A DNA stretch of 64,000 bases from Chiua virens (GCA_019787685.1 JAHNUO010000008.1:434001-498000), one strand, 5' to 3'. Shown: positions 36,259 to 48,088, counted from the first letter of the stretch. The notes: generated from the sequence alone by a model not told the origin. Made by a program: numbers and translations.

Positions 36259-38371
36259 TCAGTCTGTAATGTCCGATGGTCTATTCAACTCTTCATCGTC
36301 TCCATCCTCATAGAACTGGTTATCATCTTCCTCGTCCATCGATTCCTTCAACTGCCCGAGTATGCGTCAGATCGTCCACACAATTGGCGCGATGATGGAA
36401 GGATGATGCTCACCATCTCGAGCAGCTCGTGGCACTCGTTCAAGTGTGCCATGACGACACCCTGGCCTTCGGGAACGTTACCATCGTGACCAATGAATTT
36501 GCCGTCTTTGCGCATGGAATCGATTTGGTGCAACGCGAGTTGATACTGAGGAAACGTTAGCAACGATTTTGTGCGGCACAAAGGGCATACTGGGTGGAGG
36601 TCACGCGGACTAAATGGTCCGCCATGCTTGTATACTTCGTTGAGACATTTCTTCACTGTAGACAGCTTATTTGCCTGTGGATCGAGTGTGAGCTCAAAAG
36701 TGGTATGCAACGTTGGGTGAGATGGTCGTACTACGGGCATGAGTTCCTCTGACACAGGCTCGCAAGACGAGAGCAGTCGGTAGATGAGACCATAACATCG
36801 CCGCAGGAGGTAGAGGAGAACCTGGGCGCCAAAGCTTAGCGCCGAGCAGAGTAAGGGATAGTGAACCACCCACATATTGCCCTGGTGGGCGGTTTCCGTC
36901 CGCATCTACGAACTTGCCGTCGATTCGCATCTTGTCGATCTCTTGGAGACTCAAAGAGTAATTATACAGATCCGTCTCCCGAAGGCTCCATCGATGCGTG
37001 AGGACGAGATTCTCGAGTTCGGCACGAAGCTGGCTGAGGCGGTCGTGTATTGGCTTGAGCGAGCTCGCGACGTTCTTGGATTCCTCTTGGGCCTTGATCT
37101 GCTGTAGAATATCGAAGCAGTCTTCGAGGAGAGATGAGCATACTGCCTGCGAGGCAGGCACGACGCCTCCTGGTCCGAGGAATCTGCCATCAACGCGTTT
37201 CCTATATAAAATGATTTGTCAATTCAATCAATGTCTTGGCAAGTGTCGAGGGAGCAAAACGGGAAAACTCAACGAGTCGATCTTCCGAAGCTCATCAGCC
37301 AGAGGCTTGAGCTCGGTCTTGTGTGATCCTTCCTTGGCGGCCAGGGCTACTAGTTGTCGTCGCAAGGTAACCAAACGTTCGTGGACGGGAATCAGCTCGA
37401 CGGAAATTTCAGACAAGGAGTCCTGCAGAGACTGCACGATGGCATCTATGGGAAGCGAAAGGCGACAAATCGCCCGGTCCTAAATGGTGTGCTCCAAAGT
37501 GGATATGAAAGGAAGTTGCGCACCACATTCATTGAGTTGCCGTTCTAGCAACTTCGTCATGGCTACTGGATGCTTCCCGCTCTCAGCGTCCTGTTGGACA
37601 ATAGATCGTAGTTCCCCTAATCGGCGCTGAAATGGGGCAAGATCGGACTCATTATAGAGACCTGACTCCTCCATATGGGTGATAATTTGCTGAAGCAAAG
37701 AGGGGGTGGCATCAGTATGAGTCTACATGATCGAGACTGGGACAATGACAAGGGAGTGATGAGTCTGCTCGAAAAGGGTCAGGACTAGCAGCAATTGCAG
37801 GAATCGGAAGACATGGTGTGGAGATCGGAGATCGAGGGGATGTAGTTGATTGTATTTTCCAAGAATGGGACGGAAAGGAGATCTGGATCAGGTTCGAGAG
37901 GAGTCACACTAACCCTCATGGAGGCTAATTGGGAATACACGGCCGGACATTCCTTTGTGCGGCCAAGGGTGAGATAGCAGAGAGAGAGGAGATGGAAGAC
38001 GTCCGCGAGGGTGGTGTCTACGCGATTATTACAAGTAGTAGCGTTATCGTCGCGGATGTCGTTCAGTTTGGTGACTGCTGGGGTGTTCGAGGACGTTAGG
38101 GAAGAGGAAGATGAAACAGACCTTGTTTAACGACGGCTTGGTATAGGGAATTTACTTCCGATGGCTTGATGAAATCGGCGCGGTCTCTCTTGAGCGCGGT
38201 GAGCCGGTTTCGGATGCTAGGGTAAGGGTAGATCCCAGACGAATGGCGAAAAAGGCGTCGACTCACTTGATCACGGCCTCGAGGATGGGCAATTCTGGGA
38301 TATAAAACGAATGAGAAGCGATGTCAAAAGCAGCTGATCTGCTCACCCTCCTGTGCGACCGGCGCAGTCAT
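36259..38371 (-). CDS. DUF2408 protein (fungal YPL260W/CUB1-like)
   Basis: The start is MTAPVAQEELPILEAVIKIR at 38371. The protein is built of repeated helical modules with the recurring phrase I(D/S)xxRxDGxFx(G/D)xxGxxPxGQ: IDSKRVDGRFLGPGGVVPAS, IDKMRIDGKFVDADGNRPPG and IDSMRKDGKFIGHDGNVPEG. Helices with DLAPFQRRLGELRSIVQQDA and LKPIHDRLSQLRAELENLVL fit the DUF2408 family. Yeast YPL260W is the best-known member and has been linked genetically to proteasome function and DNA repair; molecular function is unknown. The C-terminal exon is very acidic (SMDEEDDNQFYEDGDDEELN) and stops at 36259. It is convergent with ATP1. Confidence 0.8.
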
Positions 38372-38562
38372 CTTTAGCACCTACTTGCTTGCTTGCAAGA
38401 TACTAGTCCGAGCGAATCTCCCAATATGATCACAAAAGGCAAGCTCAAGTTCTTTTCTCACGGGTGTTGTATCACCCTATTTAATCGCATTCAGTCCCAA
38501 CATTGACCTCCACCGCTCGCTCATCATCCTCATTAAAACCATCCGCTGCTCCGCCTACCACA
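38372..38562. promoter_or_regulatory. 191-bp divergent intergenic region (DUF2408 / tropomyosin)
   Basis: Opposing starts 191 bp apart. It contains repeated GCTTGC near 38385-38395 and ATCACCCTATTTAA near 38470, which could serve as a TATA-like element for tropomyosin. Confidence 0.35.
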
Positions 38563-39206
38563 ATGGACAAGATCAGAGAGGTTTTTCATTTCTCGTTTTC
38601 TCATCCCCCGCTCATCTCTGGTCCAGAAAATGAGCGCGCTCCGCACTGAGGCAGATAATGCCGTCACTCGAGCAGAGGCAGCGGAAGCCAAGAACAAGCA
38701 GTACGAACAGCAGCTCCTCGAGAAGGAACAGACAATCACTTCCCTCAACGTGCAAATCGCACGTCTAGACGGCGAACTCGAGGCTAGCGAGTCGAAGCTC
38801 CAGGAGGCCAAGTCTGCCCAAGCAGACGGTGAACACTCAAAGACCACGAACGATAGTCTTGCCAGAAAGATTGTGTTGCTGGAGGAGGAACTTGACGCAG
38901 CCGAGAAGAACGTCAAAGAGACTACCGAGAAGTGCGTTGTCTGCCTCATGTTATCACAAGATCTGTCTCTGATCGCCCTTCTAGACTACGACAAGTCGAT
39001 GTCAAAGCCGAGCATTTTGAGCGGCAGGTTCAACGCGTGGAGCAAGAGCGTGATCAATGGGAGACAAAGTACGAGGTATGGCTCGCACGATGCTGGTTTC
39101 TTGGTGTGGCATCTCATCAACACGCTCCTTGCAGGAAATGGTTGCCAAGTTCAAGGCGTCGCAAGCAGAGCTGGACGAGCTCGTGAAGGGCATGGAAGGC
39201 GTCTGA
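38563..39206 (+). CDS. TPM1: Tropomyosin (fungal, short form)
   Basis: Tropomyosin is a parallel coiled coil along actin filaments that stabilises cables for polarised growth and cytokinesis. Exon 1 is MDKIRE, joined over an intron (38581-38627) to KMSALRTEADNAVTRAEAAE. Heptads run unbroken through IARLDGELEASESKLQEAKS, LARKIVLLEEELDAAEKNVK and VKAEHFERQVQRVEQERDQW, and the protein ends DELVKGMEGV. LExELDxAEKNVK and KVExFERxVQxxExExDxWE are standard tropomyosin sequences. The predicted length is about 161 residues, equal to other fungal tropomyosins such as Cdc8. Three introns interrupt it. I see nothing unusual in the gene. Confidence 0.94.
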
Positions 39207-39489
39207 ACATTGGTCATCTCCCATCCGTGTTTAACACCTGCTTATCTCTTCCTGAGAGCTCTTTGTTTGGTCATCTGCAGCGGTTTCACAACCTGTACTC
39301 CTACCTCCGTATACACCCTCGTTTAATCTATTGTCATGGAATTCAGTCCTACCCACTGGAAAACCAGCCAAACCTTTCTGCATTTGGTCTAGGGCCATAT
39401 TTCTAATGAGTACATACATACAAAGTCACAGTTAATTTGGGTCCTTGGTAGCTTCTGGTCGAACATGAGGTTGGCGACCGGTGTCGTTC

Positions 39490-40057
39490 TTATTGCTCCT
39501 GGAAATTCAGCGAAATAGAGTTGACGCAGTGACGTTCATCAGCTGCCATTCAAGTTTGTTAGCGAGTCGATCAAAAACAAGCACAACATAACTTGAACGT
39601 ACTTGTAGTAGGGAATCCCTCTCCTTTGAATACGTGTCCCAAATGCCCCCCACATGCAGTACAGGTGATCTCTGTTCTAACCATCCCATGTGTCTGATCC
39701 TCATGCCGGCTCACAGCACCAGGAATGGCTGCAATCTACAGTAAGCGACCAAACAAGATCATTAAAACAGGAACCATTAGTACCATCGAAGAAGGCAGGC
39801 CAACCACAACCACTCTTGAACTTGGTGTTGCTCTTATAGAGCGGCGTCCCACAACCTGCACAGGCGTAGACGCCTTCCCCGCCATGATTTTCATACTTGC
39901 CAGTCCTTGGTGGTTCTGTCCCCTTTTCACGTAGAATCCTGAACTGCCCACCTCATATTGGCGTCAATGCCCTTCATTATCCCAATGCAGTGCATACCTG
40001 CTCGGGACTGAGTATTGCACGCCATTCGGACACGGACTTGGTTTTTGACTCGACCAT
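39490..40057 (-). CDS. MSRB: Peptide methionine-R-sulfoxide reductase (MsrB)
   Basis: MsrB reduces the R epimer of oxidised methionine in proteins. Exon 1 reads [20 protein letters not shown]. The core follows: [52 protein letters not shown], then [20 protein letters not shown] and FKGEGFP. The two CxxC pairs (CAGC and CTAC) hold structural zinc, and the catalytic Cys lies in [16 protein letters not shown] at the C-terminus. The TAA is at 39490-39492. No mitochondrial presequence is visible, so it is probably cytosolic. Introns lie near 39955-39997, 39730-39760 and 39545-39600. Confidence 0.92.
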
Positions 40058-40499
40058 TTTTGCGATGGTGTAGTGAAATGGGCGCACTAGCAGGCGGGTA
40101 ATGAGGTGGCAACCTGTCGAACACTTGTGTAGTAGGCGTCGAGAAGAGGTGAGCATGGCTCCTCCGCTGACCCTACCCGATAAGGAAGGTAGTGTTCAGA
40201 TGGTCAACGACACTCGCACACTCTGGACTACTAGTACATGTTGAACGCCTCCAAGTCGCTCGGTATTCTCGCTGGTAAGACTATCGATGTGCTCGCGATC
40301 GTCTCATAATCGATCGTCGTAAAAAAAATTATCATGATCTGGCTGCCTTACAAGAGATTCTGACCGGATTCAAGTAGTTGATACTACAGTGCATAACGTC
40401 GAGCTCGGAAGATTCTCAACCAGACCCATACGTACTCAAGTACGTCAAAAAAAATCATATTCATGACCAGGAAAACACACATGCCGGTGTTTCTCTGTA
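40058..40499. other. Region upstream of the esterase array with an unassigned coding-like fragment
   Basis: A short stretch at 40154-40280 reads MAPPLTLPDKEGSVQMVNDT, RTLWT, and, after a frame change, YMLNASKSLGILAGKTIDVL. It looks like the 5' end of a former gene, but I recognise no family and it stops quickly. Confidence 0.3.
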
Positions 40500-40806
40500 G
40501 GTGTTCCCTGCGTCGATCCTAACTGTGACTCAGCGGTGCACCGTGCATCGAGTCTATCCAGTACAGATATACTGGAGAGTCGAACCCGTTCACGATCATT
40601 ACCGCGTCGTGATTGTCCCAGAAAATACGTTCCTAACAGCTCTGCAGGACGTCTGGGCCGGTCTGGGTAGCCCGGCCAACTTAATATCGCTATCACAAGC
40701 GACAACGCTGGTAGAGACCACGCTGAAAATTCCAAACTCTTTGACGCCTGCAGCGAACATTGATAGCGTCATCGCGCCCACTCCAAGTTCTTTCCAGCTG
40801 TACTAG
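40500..40806 (+). pseudogene. Relic of an HSL-type esterase
   Basis: Within a 101-codon open frame, YRVVIVPENTFLTALQDVWA then GLGSPANLISLSQAT aligns with YRVARIPENAFPAALQDLVA then KGYKPSNIVVAGDSA of the intact esterases. The nucleophile motif GDSAG has been lost (SLSQA), and neither the HGGG region upstream nor the C-terminal half can be found intact. It lies on the same strand, about 650 bp before the first intact copy, so it is probably the oldest member of the array. Confidence 0.65.
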
Positions 40807-41457
40807 TAACTTAAAGTACCACAAAATCAACGAGGTATGCAAGCGAAAATTCTCACGTTGTGCATGTAAGTAGACGTCCATGGCTGATGTTGGTTACGTA
40901 GGCTCGCTTCCACCTTTACGGATGGAGGTCCATTGTCCAACACATTTTACTCGATCTGGGGAGAAACGGATGTTCTCGGGTGGCAAAGAATCACACGCAT
41001 TATTCTTTCTTGGGTGGGGACACGGAAGTAGCGAACCTGAGTGCGGTCAAGAAGTCATTCTTCTGCGAACTTTTGGCACACTTCAAGTAATATTCGGCAT
41101 CATGACCCCGTGAGATATGAATCTACTTGATTGTCTGGCGTATCTAATCTCCTGAGTTACCAGGCTAAAACATCATGATCATCAACTGATGAAGTGGGTT
41201 ACTAGTCCATAATATCGCGTACTGATCAGATTCATCAAAAAGCCCCTCGCTTCCAGAAATTCAACCCCTTATCCCTGATGCGTTTTAAATTAATAACTTG
41301 CCACACTGGCATCATTTTCATAATCCAACCCTGGCTAGAACTTTCATCTCGGTGACCACATATCGCTGGCCCTTTACTTACGTGAAAGGGGATGAAGAGG
41401 TTATAAGACGGATGCGTAAGTATCCAACAAGGACCCCACCATCACACCAACTTTGAC
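40807..41457. other. Intergenic region and promoter of esterase 1
   Basis: Contains CTAGAACTTTCATCTCGGTG at about 41335, which recurs upstream of esterase 2 near 43636 followed in both by GATGAAGAGG- or GAAATGAAGAGG-like sequence and ATAAGACG; this is a duplicated promoter block. A frame at 40880-41113 has no convincing homology. Confidence 0.55.
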
Positions 41458-42514
41458 ATGCCACTGACCGACGAGCAGTACAATGCGATGCCGGGGATGC
41501 GCGCGGGGATGCGCTACCTGCTACCCCCGATAGCTGACCCTGCCCAATGCCCGGATCCAGAGCACCTCCCCTCAGATCTGACGGTCCACGTCGAGATTGC
41601 ACCTCCCTCTCCACATCCACACCCGCTCCTCGATGGCAGCTCACTCAAAAACTCTGAGCCCGTTCCTGTGTTCTTCTATGGCATTGGTGACAAGATTAAT
41701 GCGGATGTCGCGGACACCCGCGTCATCTTCTTCATCCACGGTGGTGGAAACGTATCCGGCCATCCTTCTAACAAAGTGTTCGTCAATCTGTACGCCGAAC
41801 TGCTTCGTGCCGTCGCTTCACAGTTAGGGGACACTGGCAAATGTGTGCTCATCGCACCGTACTATCGCGTCGCCAGAATCCCCGAAAACGCTTTCCCCGC
41901 TGCGTTACAGGACCTTGTAGCGGCATACGACTACGTGCTTGACAAGGGATATAAACCATCCAACATTGTCGTCGCTGGGGACAGTGCCGGAGGAAATCAT
42001 GGTCAGTGTATTACCTATGCTCAACAGTACATTTCGATTGAATGACGCCTCAACAGCTTTCGTTTTGACGCACCTAGTCTTCCAATCTGGTCGGCCATCA
42101 GATATACCCTACGGAATCGCCGCCATCGCCCCGATGGGCATTCAGGTGTACGATAACCTGAGCGAGCATGCCAAGGCAAACGCCAGCGGTTTCGACATTC
42201 TCGATATACCCAAACTCGAGATGTGTTCGAGTTGGTATATCGGCGACTCGGGGGTGTCGCGTACGGATCCGCTTGTGTCTGGCGCTTTTCTCCCCTTCAC
42301 GGCATCTTGGCCCAAGTCGTTGATCTTGATCGGCACCGGGGACTCGCTGATCGACACATCCCGTGAGCTGAAGAAGCGTCTCGCAGCTGCTGGTGCGCCA
42401 GTTGAACTTGTGGAGTACGATGGATTTCCACATGGGTGGGACATCTTTCCGAACATCTTTGGGGAGGAGATCCGAGATGCGTCACAGAGAATTGCCCGAT
42501 TCCTCCTCAATTAA
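41458..42514 (+). CDS. Alpha/beta-hydrolase-3 (HSL-type) esterase, copy 1
   Basis: Two exons (intron 42002-42056) encode 333 residues without a signal peptide. The oxyanion-hole motif FFIHGGGN has its His at residue 94. The nucleophile is in VVAGDSAGGN (Ser176), with the catalytic Asp in IGTGDSL (D277) and His in GFPHGWD (H307). This is the layout of the hormone-sensitive-lipase family, which hydrolyses acyl esters of small or medium chain length; the natural substrate is unknown. The intron falls directly after GGNH, the same place as in all copies of the array. All catalytic residues are present, so the gene looks functional. It is closest to copy 2. Confidence 0.92.
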
Positions 42515-43800
42515 CCGTTCAAAACAATTTTGCTAAGAATTTGTTAGCCTATTTATAACCGTACTTTCTTGTTTCACTGCTTTTACCTTGGTGCTATGAG
42601 GGAGTTCCTTTACGTGGTCCATTAGGGCGTCTTTGTGCCTTTACTAGGTGTTAAGTGTAGTGATGTGTTGTATACCATCGACTCGTTTTCCAAAAAGCTT
42701 GCGTTGCATCGAAAGGCTGGGCTCGATTGCTTCATTTTCGACCTCCTATCTGTTCGCTGTGTGAGAGTCCTAGGTACTAGTAAAGTCTTGCCATTTGCAC
42801 GTTGCTTGTCTCAGCTTCCGGCCCCCTCCTCCGAGTCAATCTGGCACATTCCTATCGCCTTCGCCGACGTTTTCTTGCCGAGGAACTCGCCTCAGGCTGG
42901 AGCGGCGTGCGCTTCGTCGCTGGTATGTTCCAGTGTCTTTCCACAATCAGAGACTTCAGAGTCCACACTGGCATGGCCCTTGCCCTCCTCCTGGTCGCCT
43001 ATCTCGACACATAGTCCGCTCGTTTTCCTCGTTTCCAGGGTACTGCAAGTCTGTAGGGAATCATATTGTGCAGCCACTTCCCTGCCTGGGCTGTCCGGTG
43101 AGTGACACCGTCAGTCTGGTTGCGCATAGTAGTAGTGCGAAAAAAAATCGGGTGAGTCGATCGGAGTTCAAGTTCGACAATAATACTTGCAGCACCGCGA
43201 CATTGATGGGCAGAGCCTGAGGTATGATTCGGAAGTAATGAATTTTCTGTTTCAGGAGTCACGACAACCTCAAGGCTACTGCCAGTGCAAGGCAATGAAG
43301 CTCCAGGAGCTTGGAAAGTGCTACTTTCGCCTCCGAGTAAGGACCATCCATAGCCGGCGGTAGCCCCTGGATCCAGAAGCACAGCGGCGGGGGTAGCGGG
43401 GCTGCCTGACGGGAGCCATTTACTACATTGGTAAATTTCCTTTGATCTCCTCCAGACCCTAATAACATCCTGGTCGCAATGCAGACAACGGATGAAGTAA
43501 CAACGGAGATTTCTCAACCCAGCTCTACCATCACCGGCACCGCTAGTACTGGACTCTACGTGCAAATTGGCTACTGCGCTGGTGCACAGCCAGAACAACC
43601 CGGGGCCGCGGCGACCAGCCCGGACCTTGTGCAAGAACTAGAACTTTCATCTCGGTGATCATACTAGTAGATACTACTAATTATCGTTAGTAGCCTTTAG
43701 CCCGGATCACTTACGCGATGGGCTTCCGAAATGAAGAGGCGATAAGACGATGCATTATCCACAATCCAAGAAACGATCCCACGATCCCATCAACTCTGAC
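42515..43800. other. 1.3-kb spacer between esterases 1 and 2
   Basis: It holds the duplicated promoter block at ~43636-43760. Long frames occur on the minus strand (42999-43634) and plus strand (42635-43105) but show no domain, no splice-consistent neighbours and biased composition. A run of A (43140-43147) and two short CTAGTA-like repeats near 43664 are all I can add. Confidence 0.4.
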
Positions 43801-44854
43801 ATGCCGTTGACCGACGAGCAGCACAATGGGATGCCGGGAATGCGCGCCGCGATGCGCGATCTGCTACCTCCGATAGATAACCCTGCTCAATGTCCGGATC
43901 CAGAGAGTCTCCCCTCAGATGTGACAGTCCGCGTCGAAATCGCACCTCCCTCTTTACGCCCGCATCCGGTCCTGGACGGTAGCGCACTCAAGCAGCCCAA
44001 GCCCGTCCCTGTTTTCTTCTACACCCTCCGCAGTGACCAGATCGATGCAGATGTCACGAACACCCGTGTCATCTTCTTCATCCATGGTGGTGGGAACGTC
44101 GCTGGCCATCCATCCAACCAAGTGTTCGTCAATCTGTACGTCGAACTGCTTCGTGCGATCGCCTCGCATTCGGGGGACTCTGGCAAGTGCGTGCTCATTG
44201 CACCGTACTATCGCATCGCCAAGGTCCCTGAGAACACTTTCCCTGCTGCGCTACAGGATCTTGTAGCGGCGTACGACTACGTGCTTGATAAGGGATATAA
44301 ATCGTCCAACATCGTCATCGCTGGCGACAGTGCTGGAGGAAACCATGGTCAGTGCCCCTCTTCCTCGTCATCACACGGTAACTGATGAGCCCCAAAAAGC
44401 AATTGTGTTGCCATACCTCGTCTTGCAGGCAGGCAGACCATCACCCCGCGGAGTCGTCGCCATTGCACCAGCTTGCATGCAGGTGTACGATCATTTGAGC
44501 GAGCAGGCAGAGAGAAATGCTAGCGGCTTCGACACTCTCAATGTTCCCGTGTGCAATATGGCAACGGTCATGTATATTGGTGACTCAGGGGCGTTACCAG
44601 CAGATCCACTCGTATCTGGCGCATTTATTCCATTCACTGTGTCTTGGCCCAGGACGTTGATCTTAGTTGGCACTGGAGACATGTTGATCGACGGGTCCTG
44701 CGAGTTGAGGAAACGTATTGCAGCTGCAGGTGCGCGGGTTGAACTTGTGGAGTACGATGGACGTCCCCATGGATGGTGGTGCTTCCCAAAAATATTTGGA
44801 GACGACATCCGAGACGCCGTGAAAAGGGTCGCCCAATTTGTCCTGCAATCCTGA
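43801..44854 (+). CDS. Alpha/beta-hydrolase-3 (HSL-type) esterase, copy 2
   Basis: Two exons (intron 44348-44399) encode 333 residues from MPLTDEQHNGMPGMRAAMRD. An in-frame ATG 17 codons upstream (43750) exists, but the start at 43801 aligns with copies 1, 3 and 4. Catalytic residues are His95 (FFIHGGGN), Ser177 (IAGDSAGG), Asp276 (VGTGDML) and His306 (GRPHGWW). It shares most of its sequence with copy 1, including DPAQCPDPE-like residues 28-36 and the promoter block, so the pair arose by a recent tandem duplication. It appears intact. Confidence 0.92.
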
Positions 44855-45283
44855 TCACTACGAATTGAGTCCAGTGTTCTGAATTTGTTGCTGTACAAGA
44901 TAGTTGCACTGAAGAAAGCCGTTGTACTAGTAGGATAAAGATAGCGATGAATGCGAAGTTGAGTGGCACGTTCAATATGGCGAGTCTTTCTGGCTCGAAC
45001 GGCGACTCGGATTGAACCAGGTTAGATCGAGCACGATACTCATATTCTTTATCGCCTGGCATGATCGATTGATCGAGTGCCCGGGCCTAATAGTGCCAGC
45101 AGTGCGGCAGTTCCTCATCTGGCTACTAAGATGTAAGTAAAGCGGATGTTTCCTACTTACGAATGAGGGAGGAATCGGACCGTATGTTGAATCCCACAGC
45201 GCCACCAGAATTTGTAACATAATCCCAACCTGCTCAAACGCTAGCGCTCATCGACATCTCTGAGCATCAACACAACCACCATC

Positions 45284-46387
45284 ATGCCACTCACAGAGGA
45301 ACAGAGGAACGCGATGGAGCAAGTGCGTGCCGCGTTCAGTATCCTTTTGATACCACCGTCACTCGGCAGAAGCGTAGAGTCCCTGGATGAGCGTGCTCGA
45401 CTTCCAGATCCAGGGACTGTACCAACAGATCTCACCGTCAAGGTAGAAATCGCGCCTCCCTCCCCAAATCCACACCCTCTTCTCCATAACAAGGTGCCAC
45501 TTAAGACACCTGATCCCGTCCCCGTTTTCTTCTATGCCCTCCACAGTGACAAGATGGACTCGGACGTCGGAGACACCCGTGTTATCTTCCACATGCACAG
45601 TGGTGGGAATGTCTCTGGTCATCCCAGCGTTGAACCCTTCGTCCAGTTTTACGCTCGGTTACTCCGTGCGGTTGCCTCGCGCTCGGGGGACGCCAGCAAA
45701 TGTGTGCTAGTTGCACCGTGCTACCGCCTTGCCACACTCCCTCAGAATGCCTTCCCCGCAGCACTCCAGGACGTCGTAGCCGCCTATGAATATGTTCTCA
45801 GCAAGGGATACAATCCATCTAACATCGTCATCTCGGGGGACAGCGCTGGGGGTAATCATGGTCAGTGCGTTGCTTCCAATTCAGAATATTGGCACATGGT
45901 TGACGACGACCCACAGCAATCGTGTTGACACACCTTATTACGCGGTCCGGCGGGGCATCGCCCCACGGAGTCATCGCCTTCGCACCGATGGCCATTCAGG
46001 CGCTTGACTGACTTGAGCGAGCAGGCCAAGGCAAACGCCAGCGGCTTTGACATCCTCACCGTTCCCGTTTGCGAGACCATGTCTAGTTATTACGTCGGGG
46101 ACTCCGGTGTCGCGCTCACAGATCCGCTCGTATCAGGGGCTTACCTCCCCTTCATGCAGTCTTGGCCCAAGACGCTGATTCTGGTCAGCGGCGGAGACAC
46201 GCTGATCGATGCATCGCGCGAGCTGAAAAAGCGCCTTGCAGCCGTAAACGCACCAGTTGAGCTTGTCGAATACGACGAGCTTCCACATGCATGGTGGGTG
46301 ATGTCGGAGCTATTTTTAGGGGAGATCCAAGATGCGGCACAGAAAGTCGCTCGATTCCTCCTCGAATCCCAATCATCACGACTTTAG
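45284..46387 (+). pseudogene. HSL-type esterase, copy 3 (frameshifted; variant oxyanion motif)
   Basis: Exon 1 (to 45860) is intact and ends in VISGDSAGGNH. The oxyanion motif reads HMHSGGN, Ser replacing the first Gly of HGGG. Exon 2 starts at 45917 (AIVLTHLI). At 46001-46012 the sequence GCGCTTGACTGACTTGAG has one base more than copy 4 (GCGCTCGATGACTTGAG), giving an in-frame TGA after AIQALD. Past it, all of the C-terminal half is open and well conserved, including VSGGDTLIDASRELKKRLAA (Asp) and ELPHAWW (His), down to the stop at 46387. Conserved residues after the break suggest a recent lesion or a sequencing indel. Copies 3 and 4 share residues such as SLDERAR and CYRLAT that copies 1 and 2 lack. 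Confidence 0.75.
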
Positions 46388-47011
46388 ACCATGCATGCGA
46401 GGAAAGGTCTGGTTCAGTTGCTGTACATAGTAGCAGACAAAATTGTTGTAGGAGTTTTTTTGATGTTGAGAACCATCCGAGTGTGTAGTAATGCCCCCCA
46501 CAGTCATGAACACGTGCTATGCACATAGACAAAGCTGGCCCATCAGCGGCACCGTGAGATGTCTTTATCATTCGCACGTCCCTCCCAGGCGCAAGGATAC
46601 ATTGAGCGGCAGGAGGCGCAAGCCTCAATTTTGCATGCGACGAATATGCATTTCAAATCTCTTACAACATATTAGTTGCGTTAACCAGTTGCATTAGCGT
46701 GACCATCAGTAAAAAGGTAACTACAATTACCAGTACAGCCAAAGCAAACTTTCGTGTGAACGGCGATTCTTCCACCATCACATTGCGCGATCTTCGCGGT
46801 AGGACCGAGCGGAATAGGAAACTGGTAAGTTCAGATAGTGCTCACATCCTCGATAAGAATTGCTCACGATCGCTTAGAGTGAGTGTTGCACCTGATCATG
46901 GTTCCTTTTTCCCGTATCGCGAATGGTGTTAAAGAGCGATAAATCGGATTCCTGGATGCCGTATTTAAGACGCAATCTCCCACTGGGCTCGCCAGCAACA
47001 CAATCACCATC

Positions 47012-48088
47012 ATGCCACTCACCGACGCACAGCAGAATGCGATGCCACAAGTGCGTGCTGCGTTCGACATCTTTTTACATCCACCGGGACTTGGAACAAG
47101 AGTGGACTCCCTAGATGAGCGTGCTCGACGCCCAGGTCCAGAGACTGTCCCAGAAGATGTGACCGTCAAAGTGGAGATCGCTCCTCCCTCCCAAAACCCA
47201 CACCCTCTCCTCAATAAAGTGCTCAAGACACCCGAGCCCACCCCCATCTTCTTCTATGCCCTCCACAGTGACAAGACGGCAGATGTCAAGGATACCCGTG
47301 TCATTTTCCACATCCATTGCGGTGGGAACGTCGTTGGACATCCCACCGAAGCATCCTTCATCCAGTTTTATGCCCAATTACTCCGTGCGGCTGCCGAACA
47401 CTCGGGGGATGCCAGCAAATGTGTGCTCGTTGCACCGTGCTACCGCCTTGCCACGGCCCCTCAGAATGCATTCCCCGCAGCACTCCAGGACCTTGTGGCC
47501 GCCTATGATTACGTGCTCGGCAAAGGATACAACCCGTCCAATATCGTCATCTCAGGGGACAGCGCTGGGGGTAACCATAGTCAGTGAATTTCTCCCAATC
47601 CGGAGCGTTGGTACATAGTTGACGACGACCCACAGCAATCGTGTTGACACACCTTATTAGGCAGTCCGGCGGCACACCACCTCGGGGAATCATCTCCATC
47701 GCGCCGATGGCCATGCAGGCGCTCGATGACTTGAGCGAGCAGGCCAAGGCAAACGCCAGCGGTTTTGACATCCTTAATGTTCCTCTTTGCAAGACGTTCG
47801 CAAGTTCGTACGTCGGTGACTCTGGTGTCGCGCTGACAGATCCGCTCGTATCGGGGGTTTACCTCCCCTTCACGGAGTCTTGGCCCAAGACACTGATTCT
47901 AGGTCAGCGGCGGAGACACGCTGATCGACTCATCCCGCGAGCTTAAAAAGCGCCTCGTAGCTGTAAACGCGCCAGTTGAGCTTGTCGTATACGATGATCT
48001 TCCGCATGCATGGTGGATTATGCCGGAACTGTTTCTAGAGCAGGTCCAAGACGCGGCGAAGAGAGTCGCTCAATTCGTCCTTGAATGA
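47012..48088 (+). pseudogene. HSL-type esterase, copy 4 (frameshifted; variant oxyanion motif)
   Basis: Exon 1 (47012-47579) encodes the N-terminal half up to VISGDSAGGNH, with the oxyanion motif HIHCGGN (Cys for the first Gly of HGGG). Exon 2 (from 47636) is open through SWPKTLIL. Then CTAGGTCAGCGG (near 47901) has an extra A compared with CTGGTCAGCGG of copy 3, which shifts the frame before the catalytic Asp. Downstream, in another frame, SSRELKKRLVAVNAPVELVV and DDLPHAWW run to a TGA at 48086. The intron is nearly identical to that of copy 3 (shared GTTGACGACGACCCACAG). As in copy 3, a recent lesion or assembly error is possible. Confidence 0.75.

Noticed and set aside
42999..43634. 211-codon minus-strand frame between esterases 1 and 2
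   Set aside because: No domain, Cys/Gly/Ser-rich composition of random translation, overlapping frames on the other strand, and no start or splice context.
43750..43800. Upstream ATG for esterase 2
   Set aside because: It would add 17 residues absent from the other tandem copies; the start at 43801 aligns with them.
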